Source: Paracoccaceae bacterium
GTDB lineage: Bacteria > Pseudomonadota > Alphaproteobacteria > Rhodobacterales > Rhodobacteraceae
Assembly: GCA_022448245.1 (NCBI GenBank)
Contig: JAKVCO010000002.1
Span: 145,224 to 209,223 of the forward strand
Length of the DNA: 64,000 bases
Reading direction: 5' to 3'
Below the pieces are notes generated by a model. That model searched no databases. It was given only the letters and a program-made list of their open reading frames with translations, and was not told where the DNA came from. This document shows positions 53,815-64,000 of the stretch, piece after piece (position 1 is the first letter of the stretch; each line of letters opens with the position of its first letter). Both the position numbers and the translations under genes were made by a program.

Positions 53815-55179
53815 ATGCGAGCTTTCCGCCCCCTCCTGTTGGCGGTGCTGACCTGGCTCGCATTTGCCGCGCCCGTGGTGTCGCAAGACGCCGGTGCGCG
53901 CATATCGCGAGCGGATGCGCGGGAATTCGCCATTACTCTTTTGCGCAACCGCGAGCCTCTCGCCGCGCGCGAGATCGCCATCGGGCTTTTGCGCGCGGAT
54001 GTCAAAGACGTGGCCGCGCTGAATATCCTTGGCCAGGCCGAGCTCGCGCTCGGGCGCGTTGAGGCGGCCGAAGCGGCGGGCCGCGAAGCGTTTCGCCTTG
54101 CCGGCGACGAAGATCTTCAGCGTTTCACAGCCGCTTTTACCGTCGCCGAGGCACTTAGCCGCCAGGGAAAGCTGACGGCCGCTCAGCTATGGTTGCGACG
54201 AGCCGGTGAGGCCACAGGCGACGAGCGCCTAGAGAACGCGGCAAAGCAAGTTTACCGAGGTGTGGAGGCCGCTAACCCGTGGCGCATCACCGGCTCTCTC
54301 TCGCTGATGCCGTCCTCCAATGTGAATAACGGCTCTGAAGAAGCGGCGTTCGGCCTGCTCACCAGCGCAGCCGCCCTGCCCCTCGAGGGCTGGAGCCTAA
54401 ACACAAGCGCAACCGTGGAACGGACATTCCGCCCAGACGCCTCGCACGAATACACCATTGGCGTTTCGGCCCGCGACAGGCGCGTCTTTCTGACAACGGA
54501 GGCCAAGAACAGCCCGATGCTTGGCCTACCCCCACTTGAGAACGACGACTTCTCATCCTCGGCCGCCTCCCTGTCGTTTGGTACGCGCTTTCAGCCCGCG
54601 GACAGCAAAGCGATTTATCAGGTCCGAGCCACGGCAAGTCGCGATTGGCGCGGCGGCGGGGCCTATCTGAACTCTTACAATCTGCTTAGCGCGCGGAGCT
54701 GGGTTCAGGGGCGGCAGCGACGCAATGTCTCCCTCAGCTACACGCGCCAAAATCGGCTGGATTCCGATAACCTGAGCGCAAATATCTGGACGGTGCGTGG
54801 CGGCCTTTCTTTCCCTGTAGAGAACGGATCGATCGCGTTCGACGCCCAGCTGAGCGACACCACCTCGTCCTCGCCGCTTGTGGCACATACTTCGATCAGC
54901 GCGGGGACGTCCTACGGTCTCAATGAGCCGATTTTCGGCCTGCAGCCGACGCTGAGCGCGCGACTAACCCACCGGGATTACGACGATATTTCACCCCTGT
55001 TTCTAGAGCGTCGCGTCGATACTGAGGTGTCGCTCGGCGTTGATTTCGCGGCGCCCGGCATCTCGGTTCTAGGCTTCATCCCAACGGTGGGCGTGACTGC
55101 CATGCGCAACTCCTCGACCGTTGCCGCTTATCAGACCGAGCAAATCGGTCTGAGCTTTGGGTATCGTTCCAGCTTCTAG
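53815..55179 (+). CDS. Surface lipoprotein assembly modifier (Slam-like) TPR/beta-barrel protein
   Basis: A 454-residue outer-membrane protein. Signal peptide about 1-24, then a helical TPR-like region (about 30-145, LAAREIAIGLLRADVKDVAA onward), then a large beta-strand-rich part (about 180-454) with alternating aromatic strands and a final phenylalanine (GYRSSF), as expected of an outer-membrane barrel. This is the Slam/DUF560 layout known from Neisseria for moving lipoproteins to the cell surface. It follows the putative client lipoprotein directly. Confidence 0.78.
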   Translation: MRAFRPLLLAVLTWLAFAAPVVSQDAGARISRADAREFAITLLRNREPLAAREIAIGLLRADVKDVAALNILGQAELALGRVEAAEAAGREAFRLAGDEDLQRFTAAFTVAEALSRQGKLTAAQLWLRRAGEATGDERLENAAKQVYRGVEAANPWRITGSLSLMPSSNVNNGSEEAAFGLLTSAAALPLEGWSLNTSATVERTFRPDASHEYTIGVSARDRRVFLTTEAKNSPMLGLPPLENDDFSSSAASLSFGTRFQPADSKAIYQVRATASRDWRGGGAYLNSYNLLSARSWVQGRQRRNVSLSYTRQNRLDSDNLSANIWTVRGGLSFPVENGSIAFDAQLSDTTSSSPLVAHTSISAGTSYGLNEPIFGLQPTLSARLTHRDYDDISPLFLERRVDTEVSLGVDFAAPGISVLGFIPTVGVTAMRNSSTVAAYQTEQIGLSFGYRSSF

Positions 55180-55237
55180 GGCTTGACCGCGCCGCTGTGT
55201 GAGGCAGCTTTGAAGGCAGGAACTGAAAGGAACTCCC

Positions 55238-55666
55238 ATGCAGGTGAAATATCTCCACACCATGGTGCGCGTGAAAGATCTCGACGCGTCCATCGCATTC
55301 TACAAACTTCTCGGCCTGGAAGAGACGCGCCGTATGGACAGCGAAGGCGGTCGCTTTACGCTGGTCTTCCTGTCGCCTCCGGGACAAAGCGAATGCCCTG
55401 TGGAGCTGACCTACAACTGGGATGGCGATGACGAACTGCCGTCGGATTCCCGCCATTTCGGGCACCTCGCCTATGAAGTCGACGACATCTACGCCATGTG
55501 CCAGCACCTTCAGGACAACGGCGTCACCATCAACCGCCCGCCCCGCGACGGCCGCATGGCGTTCGTGCGGTCGCCTGACAACGTTTCGATTGAACTTCTC
55601 CAGATGGGCGGCGCTAAGGAGCCGGCAGAGCCTTGGACCAGCATGGAAAATATCGGGCACTGGTAA
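55238..55666 (+). CDS. gloA: Lactoylglutathione lyase (glyoxalase I)
   Basis: A 142-residue VOC metalloenzyme that isomerises the hemithioacetal of methylglyoxal and glutathione. The glyoxalase signature HTMVRVKDLDASIAFY is at the start; metal-ligand positions in VELTYN and in the final SIELLQ fit GloA. Length is normal. Overlaps the next gene by about 34 bases if that gene uses its TTG start. Together with glutathione reductase it indicates glutathione-based detoxification. Confidence 0.92.
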   Translation: MQVKYLHTMVRVKDLDASIAFYKLLGLEETRRMDSEGGRFTLVFLSPPGQSECPVELTYNWDGDDELPSDSRHFGHLAYEVDDIYAMCQHLQDNGVTINRPPRDGRMAFVRSPDNVSIELLQMGGAKEPAEPWTSMENIGHW

Positions 55667-56418
55667 CGGCCGCCTGCGTCTTTATCGCAGGGTCTGTGTC
55701 AGCTCAGTCCGGCGCCTGCCGGCAGGCGTTGGCTCTCGGCCTTGATGTGTCGTCGTCGGTGGACCGCGACGAATACCGCCTGCAGGTGGATGGGTTGGCG
55801 GCAGCGCTCACGGCGCCAACTGTCGCCACCCGCATTCTGGAAGGGCCGGACACGCCGATCTCGCTGTTCGTGTTCGAATGGAGCGGGCCGGGTATGCAGC
55901 GGACGATCGTGGATTGGACCTCGATTACGAATCGCCCGACCCTCGAAGCAATCGCCGGTACGATCCGCAGCCAAGACCGTGAAATGCTTGGCGATGCCGT
56001 GGATCACTCCACCTCGATCAGTACCGCCATCGGCTACGGGATCGCGGCCATTGGTGACCAGTCACACTGCTGGAAGCGCACCATCGACATCTCGGGTGAT
56101 GGCAAACACAATACCGGAGGCGACCCCCGTGCCCAGCGCCCGGCGCTGACACGCAACGCCGTCACGGTGAACGGGCTTGTCGTTGGCGTCGATAGCCCGC
56201 GCGGTGGCGATATCCGCCAGCTCGAAATTGGTGAGCTGAGTTCCTACTACAATACCATCGTCATCTGGGGCCCTGACGCCTTTGTGGAGACGGCGCTCGG
56301 CTTCTCGGATTTTGAGCGCGCGATGCGGCGCAAACTTCTGAGAGAACTCGCCGCACCGGTGTTCGGCTCACTCCAGCCCGGCACCACACCAGGCGAAACG
56401 CAGATCCGGAACGAATAA
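55633..56418 (+). CDS. DUF1194 (VWA-like) secreted protein
   Basis: A 261-residue protein with a signal peptide (about 8-25, SVSAQ) and a von Willebrand A-like domain: LALGLDVSSSVDRDEY is the MIDAS DxSxS motif (about 34-50), and RTIDISGDGKHN its later loop. DUF1194 is widespread in Rhodobacteraceae with unknown role. The only start that keeps the signal peptide is TTG at 55633, preceded by AAGGAG 11 bases upstream and lying inside gloA. Confidence 0.82.
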   Translation: MDQHGKYRALVTAACVFIAGSVSAQSGACRQALALGLDVSSSVDRDEYRLQVDGLAAALTAPTVATRILEGPDTPISLFVFEWSGPGMQRTIVDWTSITNRPTLEAIAGTIRSQDREMLGDAVDHSTSISTAIGYGIAAIGDQSHCWKRTIDISGDGKHNTGGDPRAQRPALTRNAVTVNGLVVGVDSPRGGDIRQLEIGELSSYYNTIVIWGPDAFVETALGFSDFERAMRRKLLRELAAPVFGSLQPGTTPGETQIRNE

Positions 56419-56447
56419 GAGCGCTCCTTTCAGAGCGCTCTTTGTTT
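56418..56447 (+). terminator. Intrinsic terminator after the DUF1194 gene
   Basis: 9-bp perfect stem AGAGCGCTC/GAGCGCTCT, loop CTTTCA, followed by TTGTTTG. It begins at the stop codon. Confidence 0.85.
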
Positions 56448-56493
56448 GAAAGCGTAGGATCCCGAGGCGTCCGACCCCATCGGACGCCCTAGA

Positions 56494-56991
56494 TCAGTAG
56501 ATGTAACGGATTTGATCAGACCAGTAGCGCTCAACACGCTTCAGAGAGCTGTTGATGTCTTCGATCCCGTTCGGACCTAGGACGCCGCCGTTTTGAAGAC
56601 CGTCTGCATGGCGATTAAAGAGTTCAGCCACCACGTCACGAACACCACGACCTTTGTCGGTGAGGCGCACACGTACGGAGCGCCGGTCAATCTCGCAACG
56701 CTGGTGGTGCATATAGCCCATCTCCACCAGCTTCTTCAGGTTATAGCTGACGTTCGAGCCCTGGTAGTATCCGCGGGTCTTGAGTTCGCCAGCGGTCACC
56801 TCGTTGTCGCCGATGTTAAAGAGCAGCAACGCCTGCACGGCGTTGATCTCCAATAGGCCAACACGCTCGAATTCGTCCTTGATAACGTCGAGGAGCAGCC
56901 GGTGAAGGCGCTCCACCAGTGCGAGGCTCTCTAGATATCCTGAAATGAAGCCCGCGGGGCCCGTTTGCCCGATGTTTGAATGAATGCTCAT
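56494..56991 (-). CDS. MarR family transcriptional regulator (LdtR-like)
   Basis: A 165-residue winged-helix regulator. The recognition region GYYQGSNVSYNLKKLVEMGY and the wing CEIDRRSVRVRLTDKGR are clear MarR elements. It resembles alphaproteobacterial LdtR, a regulator of cell-wall and osmotic-stress genes; target genes here are unknown. Monocistronic between two convergent or same-strand neighbours. Confidence 0.85.
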   Translation of the reverse strand: MSIHSNIGQTGPAGFISGYLESLALVERLHRLLLDVIKDEFERVGLLEINAVQALLLFNIGDNEVTAGELKTRGYYQGSNVSYNLKKLVEMGYMHHQRCEIDRRSVRVRLTDKGRGVRDVVAELFNRHADGLQNGGVLGPNGIEDINSSLKRVERYWSDQIRYIY

Positions 56992-57046
56992 CTACGTCTC
57001 CACGCTTTTGTTGGAGATGTTGTGGCGCATAAAGGAGAACAATCCG

Positions 57047-57320
57047 TTAAGCGGATCCGTTCCTTTCGACAACTTCGTTAAATTGCGATCTAATCTCGTT
57101 TACCATGGCCTGGTGCTCGGCCGGCGGCGCCTCTTGGCCATTGATCCACGGGTACAAATCAAGGTCCTGCTCAGCGATCAGCGCCTCGTAGGCATCAAGC
57201 CCGGCCTCATCCATCTCGGACAGACGTTCACCGGCAAAAGCCGTCAGGATCACGTCCATCTCTTTGATGCCGCGGCGAATGGAGCGCATGTAGAGCCGCT
57301 TGCGACGTGTCTCGATCGTT

Positions 57321-57328
<8 letters not shown>
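57047..57328 (-). CDS. sdhE: FAD assembly factor SdhE
   Basis: A 93-residue protein helping to attach FAD to succinate dehydrogenase. The RxxxYMRSIRRGIKEMDVIL helix, containing the family's RGxxE signature, and the GLDAYEALI and LYPWI elements match SdhE/Sdh5. ATG at 57328 overlaps the preceding XRE regulator by 8 bases. Confidence 0.93.
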
Positions 57329-58958
<1,630 letters not shown>

Positions 58959-58971
58959 GGCGAAGCTAGCA

Positions 58972-59391
58972 ATGTCCAGCGACCTCCCCGAATTCTACTT
59001 CCGGATCCGCGACAAGGGCGCGGTGGTCTTTCGTGTGGATACCGAAAACCGCCAGCGCCGGATCGAAATGGATCAGATCGCGGTCGTGAATGTCGTGAAC
59101 GGGCAGATCAAACCGCATGGCCAGCGCGAGCTTCTGCCGGACGAGCTTGAAGCAATCGAAGGCTGGATGGCCCAGCGCGTCCGTGTACTCGACGATCGCA
59201 CCGTGGACGACATCCATCGCGCCATCGACCACCTGAACCTGACCGCTCAGTGGGTGCAAACCACCGCCAGTGACGCGCAGCTGGAAGAGTTCACGGACGA
59301 GCTTCTGCTCGCGATGCATGATCTCAGGTCTTTGCTGGTGCGAAAGAAGGCCGATCGCCTGCTGAAATCCCGAGAACAGGCCGCTGAGTAA
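58972..59391 (+). CDS. Conserved hypothetical protein
   Basis: A 139-residue soluble protein of unknown family. The N-terminal part (about 1-45) looks beta-rich (FYFRIRDKGAVVFRVDT), the rest helical with charged residues (EGWMAQRVRVLDDRTVDDIH, ELLLAMHDLRSLLVRKKADR). It lies 13 bases after the aspartate aminotransferase gene and may be co-transcribed. Confidence 0.75.
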   Translation: MSSDLPEFYFRIRDKGAVVFRVDTENRQRRIEMDQIAVVNVVNGQIKPHGQRELLPDELEAIEGWMAQRVRVLDDRTVDDIHRAIDHLNLTAQWVQTTASDAQLEEFTDELLLAMHDLRSLLVRKKADRLLKSREQAAE

Positions 59392-59450
59392 TTCGGCTCG
59401 ACTGACACGAGAATCTCCTCCAAACTTCTGTGACTACTTCGGAGGTTGCG

Positions 59451-60707
59451 ATGAAACGTAATTGGTTCTTGGGTGACGTTCTTAGCCAGCTCTATGACCG
59501 CCCCCGCATTTGGCGCGGCGCCCGTGACACGCGCTCCTTGTCAGATCTAGCCGAGGCCCTTCTTTCCACCGCCGGGGAAGCGTCAGGCTACCAGCTGGCG
59601 ACCTCGCTGCTCGAAGAATACGCTAAAGCGTCTGAGGAAGAGAAACTGAGTTTCTTCATACACTTGAATGAAGAACTTGAGATCGATGCGAGCCATGTGG
59701 CCGCGCTTGCCTCCTCCTATGCCGAGGCACCCACGACAGACGGTTTCAAAGCCTTCTCCGAGGCGGCGGAGCCCCGGCGGCAGGAGCTTCTGCGCCGCCT
59801 CAATCAGCCCGAGGGCGCAACCGAGAGGCTGGTAGCAATGCGCGCAGATCTTCTCAGGTTCCGTAAGTCGAACCCCGCGCTTGCCCGCACCGACCACGAC
59901 TTCCGCCACCTTCTGCGCTCCTGGTTCAACCGGGGTTTCCTCGTGGCGCGGCGCATCACGTGGGACAGCCCGGCGCGCATCCTCGACAAGATCGTGGCCT
60001 ACGAGGCCGTCCACGCTATCGAGGACCTCGACGATCTGCGTCGCCGGATCGAGCCCGAAGACCGCCGCTGCTTTGCGTTTTTCCATCCCTCGATGCCCGA
60101 AGAGCCGCTGATCTTTGTCGAAGTGGCGCTGACGCTGGAGATCTCCGGCTCGATCGACCACCTCCTGCGTCTGGACCGTGCGCCCAAAGACGCGGCAACG
60201 GCGACCCACGCGATCTTTTATTCGATCTCAAACTGCCAAGAGGGCCTCGCAGGCATCAGCTTTGGCAACCTGCTGATCAAACAGGTGGTCTTCGAGATCG
60301 CGATGGAGCTGCCCTCGGTCACTACCTTCTCGACCCTCTCCCCCATCCCCGGCCTCAAACGCTGGATGGACGAGGCCGGCTTCGAAGCGCACTCCCCCAA
60401 GGACTACCGGGACTTTGCAGCGCAGTACCTAACCGAGGCCAAGCGCAAAGGCGGCGAGCCGCTTGATCCCGTGGCGCGCTTCCATCTGGGCAACGGTGCC
60501 GAGCTTCACAACGTCCACCCTGCCGCTGATGGCTCCGAGAAAGGCCTCGCGCAGTCCGGCGGGGCGATGGTGAACTATCTCTACGATCTGTCGAAGACTG
60601 AACGCCAACACGAAGCCTTCGCGACCTCGGGAACAGTCGCCGCCTCCCGCGCGGTCCTGTCCATGGCCGCTGGCGCCCGCAAGAAGACTGAGGATACTGC
60701 CGCGTGA
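59451..60707 (+). CDS. Malonyl-CoA decarboxylase
   Basis: A 418-residue malonyl-CoA decarboxylase converting malonyl-CoA to acetyl-CoA. N-terminal helical domain (about 1-140) and GNAT-like catalytic domain (about 145-400) with the family segments FFHPSMPEEPLIFVEVAL, SNCQEGLAGISFGN(L) and FSTLSPIPGLKRW. The ATG at 59451 follows a clean GGAGG; an in-frame GTG at 59430 is less likely. Overlaps the malonyl-CoA synthetase gene by 4 bases (GTGA), a standard malonate-use pairing. Confidence 0.92.
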   Translation: MKRNWFLGDVLSQLYDRPRIWRGARDTRSLSDLAEALLSTAGEASGYQLATSLLEEYAKASEEEKLSFFIHLNEELEIDASHVAALASSYAEAPTTDGFKAFSEAAEPRRQELLRRLNQPEGATERLVAMRADLLRFRKSNPALARTDHDFRHLLRSWFNRGFLVARRITWDSPARILDKIVAYEAVHAIEDLDDLRRRIEPEDRRCFAFFHPSMPEEPLIFVEVALTLEISGSIDHLLRLDRAPKDAATATHAIFYSISNCQEGLAGISFGNLLIKQVVFEIAMELPSVTTFSTLSPIPGLKRWMDEAGFEAHSPKDYRDFAAQYLTEAKRKGGEPLDPVARFHLGNGAELHNVHPAADGSEKGLAQSGGAMVNYLYDLSKTERQHEAFATSGTVAASRAVLSMAAGARKKTEDTAA

Positions 60708-62191
60708 ACCATCTCTACGACGCGCTCTTTGCCCCCCACACGACCAACGACGCCCCTTTTCTGGAAAGCGACGACGGCAGCATTATGAGCTTTCGCGATT
60801 TCGTTTCGCGCGCCGCGCAGATGGCTCATGTCCTCGCTGAACTTGGGTTAGCGCCGGGCGACCGCGTCGTCGTGCAGGCCTCCAAACTGGTCGATACCAT
60901 CGCGCTTTATGCAGGTGCTGTGCAGGCAGGCGCCGTCTATCTGCCGCTCAACACCGCCTACATCGCCGCGGAAGTGGCTTATTTCGTGGGCGATGCCGCC
61001 CCGCGCCTCATTGTCTGCGATCCGAAAGACGAAGCGACGATTGCCGGTGACAGCGGCGCGAAGGTGCTGACGTTGGCGCCTGAGGGCGGCAGCCTCAGCG
61101 CCATGGCTGATGCGATGCCAGTGCTCTTTGAGACGGCCGAGCGCGGGCCAGATGACCTGGCCGCACTCCTTTATACGTCGGGCACGACCGGGCGCTCCAA
61201 GGGCGCCATGATGACCCATGACAACCTGTTGTCGAACGCCAAGTCCCTCACAGATCTCTGGCAGATCACGGATGCCGACAGGCTGGTCCATGCGTTGCCG
61301 ATCTTTCATACCCACGGCCTCTTCGTGGCAATGAATACCTCGCTCGTGGCCGGTGCCGCTGTCCGCTTCATGTCGGGCTTCAACGTGGAGACGATCCTGT
61401 CAGAGCTTCCGGTATCTACGATGCTGATGGGTGTGCCGACCTTCTACACCCGTCTTTTGGCTGATGACCGCTTCGACGCCGAGGCCTGCGCCAAGATGCG
61501 CCTCTTCGTCTCCGGCTCGGCGCCGCTGCTGGCCGAAACGCACGTGGCCTTTGAGGAAAGAACAGGGCACCGCATTCTGGAACGCTACGGGATGACGGAA
61601 ACCAATATGATCACCTCGAACCCCTTTGAGGGTGAACGCATCGCGGGGACTGTGGGATACGCCCTGCCCGGCGTCGAGGTGAAGATCACCAATCCTGACA
61701 ATGGCGACGACGTCCAGCGGGGCGACATCGGCATGATCGAAGTTCGCGGCCCCAACGTCTTCCAAGGCTACTGGAACATGCCGGAGAAGACGGCGGAGGA
61801 GCTACGCGAAGACGGCTTCTTTCTCACCGGCGATCTCGCCACCATGGGCGAGGATGGCCGCATCACTATCGTTGGACGAGCAAAAGACCTCGTTATTTCA
61901 GGGGGGTACAACATCTACCCCAAGGAGATTGAGGATCTGCTGAACGACCAACCCGGCGTCTCTGAAAGCGCGGTCTACGGCATCCCGCATCCCGATTTCG
62001 GAGAAAGCGTGATTGCAGCGCTTGTCCCTGAAGGTGGCGCGGAGATCGACGTCGCGCAGCTGCAAGAAGTTGTGGAGCGTGACCTCGCCCGGTTCAAACA
62101 GCCCCGCGTCTACCTTGTGATGGACGCACTGCCACGCAACACGATGGGCAAGGTGCAAAAGAACGTCCTGCGCGCCGAACACCCGGCGTAG
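60704..62191 (+). CDS. matB: Malonyl-CoA synthetase
   Basis: A 495-residue ANL-superfamily acyl-CoA synthetase activating malonate with ATP. It has LLYTSGTTGRSKGAMMTHDN (P-loop), ERYGMTE (around residues 300-306), the TGDLA motif and the hinge and lysine region KDLVISGGYNIYP...GKVQK. The pairing with malonyl-CoA decarboxylase supports malonate rather than acetate as substrate. Starts with GTG in the overlap. No dedicated malonate carrier lies nearby. Confidence 0.92.
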   Translation: MNHLYDALFAPHTTNDAPFLESDDGSIMSFRDFVSRAAQMAHVLAELGLAPGDRVVVQASKLVDTIALYAGAVQAGAVYLPLNTAYIAAEVAYFVGDAAPRLIVCDPKDEATIAGDSGAKVLTLAPEGGSLSAMADAMPVLFETAERGPDDLAALLYTSGTTGRSKGAMMTHDNLLSNAKSLTDLWQITDADRLVHALPIFHTHGLFVAMNTSLVAGAAVRFMSGFNVETILSELPVSTMLMGVPTFYTRLLADDRFDAEACAKMRLFVSGSAPLLAETHVAFEERTGHRILERYGMTETNMITSNPFEGERIAGTVGYALPGVEVKITNPDNGDDVQRGDIGMIEVRGPNVFQGYWNMPEKTAEELREDGFFLTGDLATMGEDGRITIVGRAKDLVISGGYNIYPKEIEDLLNDQPGVSESAVYGIPHPDFGESVIAALVPEGGAEIDVAQLQEVVERDLARFKQPRVYLVMDALPRNTMGKVQKNVLRAEHPA

Positions 62192-62200
62192 GGATCTGCC

Positions 62201-63577
62201 TCAGCCGTTCTCGGCCTCTGACATCTCGGGCAGGCCCTTCGCAGGGCCCGTCCAGAAGCGGTACATTAAAAGCGCAGCTGCCACCGCCAGTCCGACCGAG
62301 AGGCCCGACCAGACCCCCACGGCCCCAAGCCCCGCGTAGATGCCAAGACCCGCCGCCACAGGCAGACCCACACCCCAATAGCTGAAGGCAGCCATATACA
62401 TGGGCACCTGCGTATCCTGCACGCCGCGCAGAAGGCCCAGCGCGATGACCTGAGCTGCATCAACGAGCTGGAAAAGCGCCGCCATCCCCAAGAGGAAGAT
62501 CCCCATGGCGAGAACGGCATCGAACTCCGCCTCTGTGGGTTCAAGGAAGGCGCGGATAAGCGTCTCAGGCGCGCCGAGGAAAACGCAGACCGTGATGAAG
62601 ACGAACCCGAGGCTGAGCGCTGTAGCGACGAGGCCTGCACACCGCAGATCAGGCAGCGACGCACGCCCCAGCGCCCGGCCCCCGCGCACGGTTGCTGCTT
62701 GGCTGATGCCAAGATGCACAACGAAGGTAAGCGACGTGATATTGAGGACGATGCCGTGGGCTGCAAGCTCCACTGTGCCGATGATCCCCATCAGGAGCGC
62801 CGAGGCCGTAAAGAGCCCAACCTCGCTGACCGAGGTGAGAGCAATCGGCCAGCCGAGCTTGAACACCCGCACCAGGATCTGCGGATCAGGGCGCCAAATC
62901 CGTTGCAAAAGCGTATGCTGCGGGAACTGACGCAGAGCATAGATCATCATGGCAAGGAACGTGCCGATCCCGACGAGGAGCGTGGCCACAGCCGCCCCGC
63001 GCACGCCAAGCTCGGGCGCACCGAAATTGCCGAAAATGAGCAAATAGTTGATCGCGACATTGGGCAGGATCGCCGAAACCGTCACCCAAAGGACGACGCC
63101 GGTACGTTCAAGCGCGCTGAGATAGCTCTTTAGCGTCATGATCCAGAGCTGCGGGAAGATGCCCCAGCAGGCGATGCGCAGATAATCCTGCCCTAGCTGG
63201 GCGATCTCTGGCTCCTGCCCCGCGGCCATGAGCACAGGCCGCGCAAACCAGAAAGGGACAATGCAAAGCGTACCGAAGGCGGTGACGAGCCAAAAGCTCA
63301 TCCGCGTGACGCGCCGCACCTGTTGGTCATCGCCCTTCTCTGCTGCCTCGGCGATCAAAGGCAGCGCAGCCCACGCAAACCCCGAAACCGCGAGGAAGAG
63401 AATAAAGAAGAACGACGTCGCCACCGTGAGCGCGGCGAGCTCCGGTACGCCGTAGCGCCCCATCATGAGCGTATCCGTCGCGCCAAGCGCCACCTGCGCC
63501 ACAAGGCTCCCCGCCAAAGGCAGAGCCAACCCGAGCATCGCTTTCGCTTCGGGACGATATTCGGTGAATGTGGACAT
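62201..63577 (-). CDS. MATE family multidrug exporter
   Basis: A 458-residue membrane protein with about twelve helices in two MatE repeats. The N-terminal GSLVAQVALGATDTLMMGRYG and the second repeat with LTSVSEVGLFTASALLMG are typical of NorM-type MATE transporters, which export cationic compounds with Na+ or H+. It is convergent with matB, 9 bases away. Confidence 0.92.
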   Translation of the reverse strand: MSTFTEYRPEAKAMLGLALPLAGSLVAQVALGATDTLMMGRYGVPELAALTVATSFFFILFLAVSGFAWAALPLIAEAAEKGDDQQVRRVTRMSFWLVTAFGTLCIVPFWFARPVLMAAGQEPEIAQLGQDYLRIACWGIFPQLWIMTLKSYLSALERTGVVLWVTVSAILPNVAINYLLIFGNFGAPELGVRGAAVATLLVGIGTFLAMMIYALRQFPQHTLLQRIWRPDPQILVRVFKLGWPIALTSVSEVGLFTASALLMGIIGTVELAAHGIVLNITSLTFVVHLGISQAATVRGGRALGRASLPDLRCAGLVATALSLGFVFITVCVFLGAPETLIRAFLEPTEAEFDAVLAMGIFLLGMAALFQLVDAAQVIALGLLRGVQDTQVPMYMAAFSYWGVGLPVAAGLGIYAGLGAVGVWSGLSVGLAVAAALLMYRFWTGPAKGLPEMSEAENG

Positions 63578-63649
63578 ACCTGCCCGATACGCCTGCCCCC
63601 TTGAAGGGGCAAGAGGATTGGCTAGGCTTGTTAGGGAAGGAGATCGCCC

Positions 63650-64000
63650 ATGCCCAGCCTCCTAACGCGCCTGATCCACGATGCTCAGTCTTTCTTGTCT
63701 GCGCTCGCCGAGCAGAACACCAAAGACTACTGGGACGATCACAAAAAGGAATACGACGAGCAGCTGAAGAGACCGGCCCTGCAGCTCTTGGACGAGCTTT
63801 CGGGCCCGATTGCGCGAGAGTTCGGTGCGACGGTCACCACCAAGTTCTTTCGTCCGCACCGCGATTTGCGCTTCTCGAAGGACAAGACACCCTATCACAC
63901 GCATCTCCATTTGATGTGGAGCGCGTCGACGGAGGGCCCCGCAAGGCCCGGCTGGTTCTTTGGCATCTCCCCCAGCTATGTGACGCTGGGCGCCGGGCAA
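63650..64000 (+). CDS. DUF2461 family protein (partial, 3' end cut by window)
   Basis: The first 117 residues of a DUF2461/TIGR02453-type protein. The N-terminus has FLSALAEQNTKDYWDDHKKEY, and RPHRDLRFSKDKTPYHTHLH is the family's most conserved stretch. Function not established. ATG at 63650 follows AAGGAG. The frame stays open to the end of the window. Confidence 0.85.
   Translation, partial: MPSLLTRLIHDAQSFLSALAEQNTKDYWDDHKKEYDEQLKRPALQLLDELSGPIAREFGATVTTKFFRPHRDLRFSKDKTPYHTHLHLMWSASTEGPARPGWFFGISPSYVTLGAGQ

Noticed and set aside
59437..59447. TACTTCGGAGG as another repeat copy
   Set aside because: It is short and coincides with the ribosome site of the malonyl-CoA decarboxylase gene.

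Overview
The window looks like chromosomal DNA of an alphaproteobacterium of the Rhodobacteraceae (Roseobacter group). This is inferred from the high-GC, densely packed genes joined by ATGA and TGATG overlaps, the class I polyhydroxyalkanoate module, the hflKC-DUF2065 cluster, the PhaR/phasin pair, DUF1194, DUF2842 and SdhE homologues, and intergenic repeats of a kind common in that family. No rRNA, tRNA, CRISPR array, prophage or insertion sequence was seen.

Layout. 1-7.9 kb: membrane-protease regulators hflK-hflC with a DUF2065 protein, glutathione reductase, ribose-5-phosphate isomerase, L-serine dehydratase, an EamA transporter and thiamine diphosphokinase. 8-16.4 kb: a 753-residue, extremely acidic low-complexity protein, then purA, secG, pyrG (TTG start), two TerB-like proteins flanking a DUF1330 protein, and a PhnD-like protein without a signal peptide. 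16.5-26.7 kb: one long operon with a polar amino-acid type ABC transporter, two glutamine-synthetase-like ligases, a class I amidotransferase, a GNAT acetyltransferase, a FAD amine oxidase and a class III aminotransferase. This is best read as gamma-glutamylation-based amine catabolism (Puu-like) without a local aldehyde dehydrogenase. 26.7-31.2 kb: PHA metabolism (phaR, phasin, phaC, phaZ) with a good PhaR-type operator before the phasin gene. 31.3-35.4 kb: an alpha/beta hydrolase, a cobalamin-independent methionine-synthase-like protein, and two paralogous LysM plus solute-binding-domain periplasmic proteins, one split by a frameshift.

35.6-43.2 kb: an apparently LacI-controlled catabolic operon of unknown substrate (GPH-type MFS transporter, HisD/HpsN-like dehydrogenase, two tandem SnoaL/NTF2-like proteins, VOC protein, M15-like protein, SDR, LacI repressor) with a near-perfect LacI-type palindrome ahead of the dehydrogenase gene. 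43.3-46.2 kb: another hydrolase, a small coiled-coil protein, a frameshifted MFS exporter and a PaaI-type thioesterase. 46.3-51.7 kb: thrS, then a bufferin-type metallophore operon (precursor bufA, MNIO enzyme bufB, partner bufC, DoxX protein) with a strong hairpin after the precursor gene; then an ArsC/Spx-like protein and a cold-shock protein. 51.7-55.2 kb: thyX, and a lipoprotein followed by a TPR/beta-barrel protein that together look like a Slam surface-lipoprotein export pair. 55.2-64 kb: gloA, DUF1194, MarR, SdhE, XRE regulator, aspartate aminotransferase, malonyl-CoA decarboxylase and synthetase, a MATE exporter and a truncated DUF2461 gene.

The most notable systems are the bufferin operon, the Slam-like pair, the LacI/HpsN-like operon with unknown substrate, and the paired LysM-solute-binding proteins. 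Two frameshifts (near 33908 and 44970) both fall in short G or C runs, so base-calling error should be excluded before calling them biological.
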